Assembly (NCBI GenBank): GCA_036897485.1
Contig: JAYMTF010000737.1
Coordinates: 1 to 30,915 of the forward strand
Length of the DNA stretch: 30,915 nt
Source of the DNA: Pelargonium nanum
Lineage: Eukaryota; Streptophyta; Magnoliopsida; Geraniales; Geraniaceae
Reading direction: 5' to 3'
Shown here: positions 23,101 through 30,915 of the stretch, piece by piece
Layout of the letters: each line of letters begins with the position of its first letter
Position numbering within the stretch: position 1 is the first letter of the stretch
Position numbers and translations under genes: made by a program
Notes under the pieces: model-generated
Database searches by the model: none
What the model was told of the DNA's origin: nothing
The model's input: the letters and a program-made list of their open reading frames with translations, nothing else

Positions 23101-26100
23101 GTCAGTGCAAGTTTTACTTTTCTTCTGTCAAAATGAATAAAAAGCCCCTTCTAATTTAAAAGTTCAGAATTATTCTAAATTCGGAAAATTCAACAATCAC
23201 TTGGGTCTAATTTCAATTTCAATAGTTGCGACAAATTTTAGATTTTGAACCAATTACAACGCCAAAAATGAAATATGTCTTCACAACAAAAAGTATCATC
23301 ACCTCCAACTCCAAACCAAAAAATAAAAATTACATCTCACCTCAAAATCACCATAACTACCAACCAAAGAGCCACCCTAACAAGCCCATCTAGACAGCAG
23401 CACACAGAATCAGAGGGAATCTCACAAAGGAAGACCAAAAAAAAAATTCTAAATTGATTTTGAAAATGCAGTTTCCAACGCCGGAATTTTCAAAGAGTTC
23501 TGACAACCAAAATCTAGATTTCCAAAACAGAGTCAAAATCTTTATGGACCAATAACAATTCACCTAGTCTTCCAATTCCAGAACCTATATCAACAACTCC
23601 AAATCCTCCAAAAAGAATGCTAACAGGATAAAAAAGCAAAACCCCGAGTCCTCCAAATCTTTGAAGAAACCCAACATAGAAGAGAAAGGTAGACAGATGT
23701 ACAATGATAACAGCAACCGCACCACCACCACTTGCACCTCGATAGATCTGATCAAGACCGCTCCACCGCCTCTCTTTACTCCATCTCATGATATCATGAA
23801 TGTTGTGGTTGATGTGGCATCACATCAGAGGTTTCTATATCTAGGTCATGCAGAGCAACCCACCAATGTTGCCTCCACACATCAGGGGCAGAGTGGATAA
23901 TGAAGATCGGTTAGGTCTTGTATAGTATGGATACAAAAGATGAAAGGTTTTGTGTCGCAAGGGGATGATGAAAATAAACAAAAACAAAACAAAAATTGAG
24001 AGAAGGGCAAAGTCGGAGTTGTAAAATAAATTAAGGTCGCATTACTTGCACATGAGGGTGTTTTTCCATTATTAAAGTTATTTGACTATCGATGCAGATT
24101 ATTGAAGCTAAGGGTAGTGAGTAGTTTCATTTCAAAGAATGATTTAGGTATGTGCAAATGGTGCGTTGAACAAGGTACTTAAGTACATATTACCCTTTTT
24201 TATTATTTCCCCAAATGAAATTTGGAACACACCATTAAGCAAAATACCAAAAAACAAAATGAACATCAAATGATTGCATTGAAATTATCTCTTAATGAAG
24301 CCCACAAAATATTCATAGCATATCTAATCAAAGAAATATAACAAATAGGAAACAAAGTTGACCAAATATATAACACTCCCTTCCATACAAGTGTCTTATT
24401 TGACATTTCACATATACTAACAATAATTTTATTGGTGTATAACTTTCTCACATGAGCCCTCGTAGATATTTTGTCGTAACAAGTTCAAAAGATTATAAAT
24501 AATTTTTTTAAAAGGATATTATCCAAACATAGTTTCCTTCTTAAGAATAATAGATAAAAGGAAAATAGACATGTATTTTGGGACAGCTAAATTTAGATAG
24601 TGGACACAAATTTTGGGATAGGAATGAGTAAATTATAAGTATGAATTTTTAAAAGGGTAAAATGGGATGAGTCAACTCACCTAAAGTTAGGTAAGTCAGA
24701 CACACAAATCGACGTAGTTTTGAATAAGTGGTTGAGACTTGAGAAGAATATCAGAACTACGTAGTTTCTACCTATCCCTTCTACATGGAAAAAATCAATC
24801 AAAATTACGTTGTTTTGATATTTTTCTCAACCACTTATTCAAAACTACGTCGTTTTGGGTGTTTGACTTACCTAACTTTAGGTTAGTTGACTCAACTCCA
24901 TTTTACTCTTTTTCAAAATAAGAACAACAAAAATTGGCTTTAATTGTTTCCTTCGGATGGTCCAAACACCAAAATCCTAAAGTTGGTTCCCAACTAAAAA
25001 CCATTCTAAGACTTGAAAGAGCAGTCTGATATAATTTGATAGTTTAGAAATCTAAATCAAACAATTAAGTAAAAAAAATATAATAAAAAATCAGCTCCTC
25101 ACAAGGATTTCAACCTTAAACAAGCTTAAATCCATAAGCAAATCTCAAATCGTTATAACATGAATTATTTGTGATGATGGAAAGACAAAACCATGGTAAA
25201 GAACCTTATTCTAATTTTTACACCACTCAACCTGCCACAAGCTCATTGTTTAGACTCATATTGCGCATGTTTCGCAATTGAAATAGTCATGCCACAATAG
25301 TGGCTTGTAACAATCTCAGGCTTGGTTAGTACTATGGTAATAGTACCCTCTACAATTGATTCATTAATTTATGCCGGAAAGAAAATAAACAAATTCCTCC
25401 CTTTATGTAACAAGTTCAAGCCAACAAATGAAATGATTCCAGAACATGTTGATTACCTCAACTGCACATCATGTATTTTTGTGCATGTTTTTTATGCTTC
25501 CTTTTGAAGATGGATAATTTATGGCCAAACCGTGGCTTGTATAGACGGTTACACGTGTCCCCTCCAACCTAGACAAGTCAACTCAAGTATGCCTAGAAGA
25601 TTAGACTCAGTTAGGGAGGAGGCTAAGTCACTCTCGGATGTGGTGCACTCAAGGAGCCGGACCATAAATTGAAGCCACGAATAGGTTAGGTTACCTAACA
25701 AGGTGTCCAGAGACGAGGACTCCCGTAAATCTCCTTAGCTACTCCAGTCACATCACATTCCTAGCCATCACCATTTGCAACCCAAAGCAGGAGTATATTA
25801 TCCTGTTGGTTAACCAATTGAACATATGAAAGATGTGTGCTTCTCCCTAATTTATAGAAAGGAAGTTGATTGTAGTATATTATCCTTGAGAGAAGAAGTG
25901 CCTATCACCATTCAATCAATCCACAAACTCATTGCAGGTTGCAAGTGATTATGCAAGTTTCACTGCACTCATGCGCGTATAAAATTGCAATCTTACTTTA
26001 AACTAAAGTATTACACAAATTCCTCAACCATCAAACCCTTATGTTCTCACATATAAATAGAAGAAAAAACATAATAACCCAGTCAAATCCAAGAAACAAA

Positions 26101-26767
26101 ACTGAATTTCAACAGCTACCCGCACAAAACCCACAATTACTATTTCAATCAAACAAAATTTCAAAGCACCGGAATCTATACGCACATACTCAAAACAAGC
26201 ATAACTTCATTGATTTTCTGAAACTGCAAGAGTGGAACAGGAAGGAAAAGAAGGAAAACAGACCTGATAGACTGGAGCACACAAGGGGTTGAAGCAAATG
26301 GAGCAATCGAACACATCCGGATCGACGAGGGTCACCGTAACGGGCCCGTCCCTACTGGTTCCCGCTGAATCACGAGCCCCTTGGCTGGCGACGGCCTTGA
26401 CGGCGGTGGATACGGATGCTAAGCATCTACGAACCACCGTTTGGATCTGCACGCGGGATGGGGTTGGGTCCTCTTCTTCTTCATCTGCAGCAACACCACG
26501 AGGTGGGTCGCTTTCATAGTCTTCGGGGTCTTCGAGGTCATCGTGGACAGTCACGTTTCGCTCTTCTTCTTCTTCTTCATCTAACTCGTAGTCGTCGTCT
26601 TCTTCGTTGTCATCAGATTCGCCATCGTGGAAGCGACGGCGTATCATAGGATCGGGAGAGGTGTTGGGAGAGTCTTCGAGAGGGCGTTGCCTCTTTAACC
26701 TAAGGCGAAGGCTGCTGGGTCCTATTTCATCTTCTTCATCTTCTCCATCCACCGAGAATTTTGCCAT
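20120..26767 (-). CDS. SINA-like RING-type E3 ubiquitin ligase (SINAL family)
   Basis: Two coding exons, 26767-26264 (168 codons) and 20806-20120 (228 codons plus TGA), join in phase 0 into 396 aa. Residues 1-110 are a disordered, very acidic region with Asp/Glu runs and short basic patches. A C3HC4 RING follows: FDCSIC (C155, C158) in exon 1, then CENGHIACSACC and CPSC (C169, H173, C176, C179, C187, C190) in exon 2. Next come the SIAH-type zinc fingers (about 212-268, CPYEDC and HFKSKHE) and a C-terminal substrate-binding-like domain ending FRRSYGNC. Arabidopsis SINAL proteins share this order. They are taken to pass ubiquitin from an E2 to substrates; targets here are unknown. All metal ligands are present. 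The intron between the exons is 5457 bp, long for the family, and filled with repeats. The start ATG at 26767 lies 92 bp below a TATA box. Confidence 0.94.
21092..21229. mobile_element. Small MITE in the SINA-like gene intron
   Basis: TTTAGTTCAGGAATCAGGAA at the left pairs with the right end (reverse complement TTTGGTTCAGGAATGGGAAC). The roughly 138-bp element has no coding capacity. Ends approximate, superfamily not assigned. Confidence 0.5.
21942..21994. repeat. Short direct duplication in the intron
   Basis: The 19-bp AAATTATCGTCTTCGTATT occurs exactly twice, at 21942-21960 and 21976-21994, separated by a T-rich 15-bp spacer. Confidence 0.9.
22434..22759. mobile_element. MITE with long inverted repeats in the SINA-like gene intron
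   Basis: Left end AGGGGTAACTTCACCCGGCT matches the reverse complement of the right end, AGGGGTAACTTCACGCAGCT. An inner pair (AACCGTTTGATAAAATAAAC and the reverse complement of GTTTATCTCAACGGTTT) makes the 326-bp element nearly palindromic. TATTTTA flanks it on both sides, a possible target duplication. Confidence 0.75.
22953..22970. repeat. (AAAT)n microsatellite
   Basis: A run of four to five AAAT units within the SINA-like gene intron. Confidence 0.8.
22996..24196. mobile_element. Possible old Mutator-like element with diverged inverted ends
   Basis: The left segment from about 22999 (GGTAAATTTGCACTTAACTA) aligns with the reverse complement of the right segment ending about 24195 (GGGTAATATGTACTTAAGTA). 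Weaker inverted similarity continues for roughly 120 bp, including CTTTCAATAATTGCACCG against CTTCAATAATCTGCATCG. The 0.9-kb interior (about 23260-23900) is less AT-rich than its flanks and holds frames of 60-90 codons with no recognisable product. A gene-capturing MULE is one explanation. Divergence of the ends suggests an old insertion. It lies within the SINA-like gene intron. Confidence 0.42.
24652..24912. mobile_element. Hairpin MITE in the SINA-like gene intron
   Basis: About 110-bp arms pair almost throughout: AAAGGGTAAAATGG, GAGTCAACTCACCTAAAGTT, AGGTAAGTCA, ACTACGTAG-type words and AATAAGTGGTTGAGA on the left recur in reverse complement at the right. The pairing of the outer 48 bases shows only a handful of mismatches, indicating a fairly recent insertion. 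No coding capacity. Target duplication not clear. Confidence 0.78.
24913..26263 (-). other. Remaining 5' part of the SINA-like gene intron
   Basis: AT-rich intron sequence with a denser, possibly repeat-derived stretch at about 25530-25780 that I cannot assign. No exon-like segment with homology to the SINAL family is visible. Confidence 0.5.
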
Positions 26768-26858
26768 TTCTTCTCTCTCGTTCTCACCGGAATATTGGAT
26801 TTATTTATCCAAAGTGTTTCTCTCTCCTGCGACTTCAAATAGGTTATCAATGTTGGAG

Positions 26859-26865
26859 TTATATA
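26859..26865 (-). promoter_or_regulatory. TATA box of the SINA-like gene
   Basis: TTATATA on the plus strand reads TATATAA on the minus strand, 92 bp above the start codon at 26767. The terminal repeat of a MULE begins at the very next base (26866), so any older upstream promoter elements were displaced by at least 950 bp. Confidence 0.6.
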
Positions 26866-27815
26866 AGGGTTAAATGTTTAGGATCTCTTTTTTTTTTTTT
26901 TTTTTATTGAGTTGGCCCTTACGTTTAGACTTTAGTCATCTCGATTCCCTGACTTTATTTTTTAAGTATTTCAATCCCTAAAATTTGTTGTAGCCAATTG
27001 ACCCATGTCACGTCACCAGTTTTACCACGTAAACCGGTCGCGTAAGAGTCCAGCATGGCTTATGTGGAGGGCAACTCTAAAAAAAAAAAAAAACAAAACC
27101 CAAGGGGTCTAGAAGCATTTAACGCAAATAAAAATGAAAATGAAAATGAAAATTTGTGATTGTTCTCTTCAAGCATGTTAATGGCATATCATAAGCTTAG
27201 TGAGCATATAAAGCTTTTTTCCGGTGTCGTTGTATCTGAAGGCAATTGAGAGTAGAGCCATTGTGGTTCACAATGGGTGGGTCTCAATTGGGGATCGCAA
27301 AAAAGGTCAGATTTTTTTTACGGTTAGGGCAGAGCCGAATCCAAGATTTGTGTTTCAGTTCGGCGGCGAGCTTGAGTGTAGTCCCTAAGTTTTTCAGATT
27401 TAAGGGAACGATCGACAGGCGGTTTTCACTTGCAAGTCTAGCTGCAAAAAATATGGTTATTCGATAAAAATCTTTATATGCCCACTAAACTTATGATATG
27501 TCATAAACAAGCTTGAAGAGAAATATCAAATTATTTACAAATTTTCATTTTTATTTTCATTTGGGTTATTTGCTTCCAGATCCCTTGGACTCGTTTTTTT
27601 TTAAAGTTGGCCCCTACATTAGTCATGCTGGACTCTGACGTGGCCGGTCTACGTGGCACAACTGGTGATGTGGCATGGGTCAACCGGATACAGCATGTTT
27701 CAGGGACTGAAATATTAAGAAAATAAAGTCTGGGGATCAAGACAGCTAAAGTTTGAGTGTAGGGGCCAACTCAATAAAAAAAACGAGTCCAATGGGTCCT
27801 GAAACATTTAACCCT
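26866..27815. mobile_element. Non-autonomous MULE (Pack-MULE type) with about 300-bp terminal inverted repeats
   Basis: The element starts AGGGTTAAATGTTTAGGA and ends with the reverse complement of AGGGTTAAATGTTTCAGGA. The arms 26866-27205 and 27472-27815 are inverted repeats over their whole length, sharing for example ATTGAGTTGGCCC, TTGACCCATG, ACCAGTT, AGAGTCCAGCATG, CTCTTCAAGC and CATATCATAAG in mirrored order. Terminal repeats of hundreds of bp are characteristic of Mutator-like elements. No 9-bp duplication is obvious in the flanks. The unique centre carries a fragment of a DUF1005 gene. No transposase is encoded, so it depended on another element. Confidence 0.82.
27251..27463 (+). pseudogene. 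DUF1005 gene fragment captured inside the MULE
   Basis: Between the arms, one plus-strand frame reads HNGWVSIGDRKKG, then VRAEPNPRFVFQFGGELECS, then VFQI and RQAVFTCK. These match, in order, the conserved core of plant DUF1005 proteins (HNGW, AEPxPRFVFQFGGEPECSP, VFQIQGNIRQPVFTCKFS). The reading frame holds stop codons in place of Gln after ECSP and after VFQI, so it is a decayed fragment of about 65 codons rather than a gene. It lies wholly in the unique centre of the MULE, as expected for transduplicated host sequence. Family assignment is from memory of the conserved motif, and the function of DUF1005 proteins is not established. Confidence 0.75.
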
Positions 27816-27838
27816 ATTTCTTTGAGTATATTTATTTA

Positions 27839-28755
27839 AAGGTTATTTAGTTTTGTCTCCCTTGGACTGACAATTTTTTTGGATTTAGCTCCTTGGCTCA
27901 AAAGCATATGGTTTAGACCATTAAAGTTTTTTTTTTTTTTTTTTTGGCCCTCGCAACTGGCTACAACAAGTTGAAGACTGCCACCTCACTTGTTATCTCC
28001 ACGCCAGTTGCCACGTCCTGAGATGCCCTCCACGTCACCCCAGAACGCCACGTCACACACGAAATCTCTTAACTTATTGAAACGGTGTGTTTGAAGGTTC
28101 ATATTCAACCAAACGGTGTCGTTGATGGCGTTGGTGGCGATGAGAGCCAAAATCGAGCCTTATACTACGTCGTTTATAGTTGGCCTTCTCTTCTTCAGCA
28201 AGGGACGAAATCAAACATTGTTTCGAAGATGAAGGATTGCGTGAGCTAAGAGGAAAATTAACATAGGCTTGAATTTTTCGAATATAGATCTGGTAAGAGA
28301 GGCTTGAAGGTGTGAGCAGAGAGATTGAAGACTTTTGCTTGTCATCAGTTTGTGTGGAAAATTCAGGCGTGATCAGGTCATTAAATGTATGTTGTTGTTC
28401 ATGTTCTTTGTTCGATCTTTGTGGAATATTTATGGTTGTTCTGTTAATGCTCATGTATTTATTGCATGATTTGGTTTGAATGATAGTAAAGTTGTTGCCT
28501 TTTTAATTTTTTATCATCATGTAAAACGTATGAAATTTGGGTTTCAAGCAAGTTGAGAAATTTTTGTAAGTTCAGTTTCATATGAATTTTGGGTTGCTTG
28601 TAGTGGTTAGCTTTGTACTTAGTTTAGTTCTAGTTGTTCGGTTTGACATGCATTTGTAAATTGAGGATTTTCATGTTAACCTTGTTTGTGTTATCTGTGT
28701 GTTTGGTTGTTGTTCTTTTCGGTTTTGGTTTGATATTTTTTGTATTTGTGAATAG
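27839..28755 (+). mobile_element. Left end and leader of the decayed autonomous-type MULE
   Basis: From about 27839 the sequence GGTTATTTAGTTTTGTCTCC then CTTGGACTG resembles one end of the neighbouring MULE (GGTTATTTGCTTCCAGATCC then CTTGGACTC), followed by a similar T-run, GGCCC and several CCACGTC words. It leads into a non-coding stretch and then the transposase frame. The right end is not in the window. Confidence 0.55.
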
Positions 28756-30809
28756 AATGGGGGAGAAATTTGGTAGGGTCAATTTTGTGGTAAACTTCAA
28801 TGAAAAATTAGTTGATGAATCCGAGAACAATATTTATCAGGATGGGGAACTAGGTCATATTATTGATGTTGATTTGGACTACGTATCATATTTTGAGTTA
28901 ATTGGGTTGTTCGAAGATAACAAGATTCAATAGAGTAAGGGTGATGACATGTTTTACTTGAAACGTGGTACGAGGGACATAATTTGGTATTCACTGGTTC
29001 AAGTGCATGGTGACAAGGAGATTGAACAAATGATATCAGCTTACGATGGAACAAATAGAGATTATATGCTATACATAGCACACAAAGACAATGTAGATGG
29101 TGCTGCAGAGTAAGAAATTTTGATCGAGGAGGAGGTTTATAATGATCACAGTGATGATGAGGAGGCAGATGGTCATGATAGTGATGAGCTTGGCAGTGAA
29201 GAAAAATGGGGATTTATCGACGACTACAGGCACTTGAATGGTAATGAGGGTAATGAGGATGAGAATGAACTTGGTACTGATAATACGGGCAATGAGTCAG
29301 TCGATGAAAAATATGTTGTTTTCTCATTGTTTAATGAATAACATCAACCTAATTTGTTCACTTCAAATGAGGTGTCAAAGGAACTCGGTAAGCATAAGAG
29401 GAAAAAGCCAATTGCCAAGAGAAAATGAAAGGGAAAGCGAATGTGAATAATGGTTTATGTTAGCCCGATGTTATGAAGAACATTGAACTGCATGTACCCT
29501 CCAGCAATGACAATGATGGTCGGCTTTGAGCTTCTAGTCTTGGTGCTGATATTGACCTTGAGAATGTTAAGTTGAAACCGTTTTCTGAATTTTTGGTTTG
29601 GCGAAGAGGTTTCGGGAAGTGGCAAGAGAACTTGCAATCTGATAGGATAGGAGTATAGAATTTTTGAAGAATGAGCCAATGCGAGTGACTGTTGAATGCT
29701 ATAATGATTAATAACAATACAAGTTGCATGCCAGTTTGGTACCCGACACCAGTGACTTTATTTTGAAAAGTTTGAACTTCAAACATACGTGTGCTCCTGA
29801 TTTTAGTCAAGTGTTAGTTTCGTCCTGATGGATTTTGAAGAAATTCATGGAAAGGATATGATCAAATCCTCACTATCCAGTGTCATCTCTCATCGAAAAT
29901 GTTGCTAAGGAATACAATGTCGACATTTCTTTGAATCAAGCGTACAAGGTGAAAAAGGATGCAACGGCACGGATGTACGTGAATTATAACAAGTAGTAAG
30001 GGAAAATGTTGAATTGTTGCAATGCATTGTTGAAGGCTAATGATGAAGAGGAATGTGTGAAACTAAAGTTCAAGGTTGAACGAGGGGAAATTGATCAATA
30101 TATTTTTCAAACGGTTTTCATTTCATTTTATTACCACTTAAGGAATGTTTTCCTCTCGGTTTGTAGAAATGTAATAGGGTTGGATGAGACTTTCCTAAAA
30201 GATCCATATGGTGGTATTATTTTAACTGTTCTAACTAATGATGGCAACAATAATTGTCTGCTAATAGCATATGTTGTGGTGGAGAACGAATGTTATGCCA
30301 CGTGAAGATGGTTTATGGACCATCTCGTGGAGTACATTAGCGAAGAGTGGTGTTTCATATCCGACCGACAAAAGGTAATATTTTCTATATGAACTTGTCT
30401 TTTAATTGTATAATTACCTTAAATGAACTTGTTTTTGAAGTGTTTACTGAACAAGATGTACTTGATGGATGGAAGAGTTTGCAAAATATATTTGAAAAGA
30501 ACATGGACTGGTGTGATTGGAGGATTTGTTGTCGCCACTTGTATGCAAACTTTAGAGATCAGGGGTTTGGAGGAAGTGTATTGAAGGAGTTGTTGTGGAA
30601 CGTTTTCAGATCATATTGCGAGACAGATTTCAACCATTACATGGCAGAGATAGCTAAATGTAATGCTGAAGCATGGGAGTATTTGAATGGTGTATCTCCT
30701 TGACAGTGGAGTATAGATGTTTTCAAGGTTTGGACCAAGTCCGATGAGCTCACAAATAACTCTGCTGAGTCATTCAACAAGAATATACTGGACTTGAGAA
30801 GCAAACCCA
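28756..30809 (+). pseudogene. Degenerate MuDR/MULE transposase
   Basis: Starting near the ATG at 28759, a MULE N-terminal domain is readable (DVDLDYVSYFELIGLFED), followed by MFYLKRGTRD and an acidic linker (about 29120-29340). From about 29880 comes the DNA-binding/catalytic region: LNQAYKVKKDA, then VIGLDETFLKDPYGG with the first catalytic Asp (about 30180), EWCFISDRQK with the second (about 30355), CRHLYANF (about 30530) and NNSAESFN with the Glu (about 30770). The frame is broken by stops at 28931, 29111, 29339 and 30302 and by at least one frame change between 30006-30305 and 30347-30703, so it is not functional. The order matches plant MULE transposases of about 700-800 aa. The C-terminal SWIM zinc finger is missing because a CACTA element interrupts the sequence at 30810. 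Confidence 0.9.
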
Positions 30810-30915
30810 CACTACCAAAAACTGCTGAATTTGCGAGCAAATTTTTGTGAGCAAATGTTTGCTCGCTATTTGCTCGCAACTAGCAAGCAAATAGCGAGGA
30901 AATAGCAAGCAACAA
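30810..30915. mobile_element. CACTA transposon, left end (runs off the window)
   Basis: The sequence changes abruptly from transposase coding to CACTACCAAAAACTGCTGAA, a CACTA terminus. It is followed by dense subterminal motifs in both orientations: GCGAGCAAA, GTGAGCAAA, TTTGCTCGC (twice), AGCAAGCAAATAGCGAGG. CCA at 30807-30809 would be the left copy of a 3-bp target duplication. Its subterminal motif differs from that of the CACTA element at 15914, so they are different families. Confidence 0.82.

Noticed and set aside
23514-23789. 91-codon hydrophobic minus-strand frame as a membrane protein gene
   Set aside because: No family match or splice context; it lies inside a possible transposable element within an intron.
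27246-27467. 73-codon open frame in the MULE centre as a real gene
   Set aside because: The DUF1005-like frame is a different one and carries stops; the open frame is incidental.
28074-28454. 126-codon minus-strand frame
   Set aside because: It lies in the leader of the MULE, shows low-complexity composition, and has no recognisable domain or splice context.

Overview
This window is plant nuclear DNA, almost certainly from a eudicot. Genes have AT-rich introns with GT/AG borders, encode plant-type protein families, and sit among MITEs, hAT, CACTA and Mutator-like (MULE) elements and an LTR fossil. No bacterial, organellar or CRISPR-like content is visible. I cannot name the species.

Layout. 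(1) 1-2047 is the 5' end of a minus-strand LTR retrotransposon fossil (LTR 1365-2047). A 680-bp Tip100-type hAT element (683-1362, perfect 8-bp target duplication) has inserted exactly at its LTR/primer-binding-site junction. (2) 2746-4673 (+) holds the last five coding exons of pyridoxal kinase (PDXK/SOS4); the N-terminal exons lie left of the window or are missing, and the LTR element appears to sit in an upstream intron. (3) 4997-12535 (-) is a complete three-exon gene for the spliceosomal U5 snRNP helicase BRR2 (2149 aa), convergent with PDXK; the two poly(A) signals are about 40 bp apart. (4) 12536-14034 is spacer with TGGGCC/T (site II) motifs upstream of BRR2. (5) 14035-15314 (-) is a three-exon heavy-metal-associated isoprenylated plant protein (HIPP) with a TATA box. 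(6) 15721-20119 is gene-poor: a palindromic MITE with a 310-bp CACTA element nested in it, then an odd tract with a roughly 28-bp minisatellite. (7) 20120-26767 (-) is a SINA-like RING E3 ubiquitin ligase whose RING finger is split by a 5.46-kb intron containing several inverted-repeat elements. (8) 26866-27815 is a non-autonomous MULE with roughly 300-bp terminal inverted repeats. It carries a decayed fragment of a DUF1005 gene (Pack-MULE) and ends directly at the TATA box of the SINA-like gene. (9) About 27839-30809 (+) is a decayed MULE with a recognisable MuDR-type transposase and a related left end. It is itself interrupted by a CACTA element that runs off the window at 30810.

The host genes do not form a pathway: vitamin B6 salvage, pre-mRNA splicing, metal-binding/isoprenylated signalling and ubiquitination. 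The more unusual content is the transposon stratigraphy: ordered nested insertions, a gene-capturing MULE beside a likely relative with transposase, and a transposon end abutting a core promoter.
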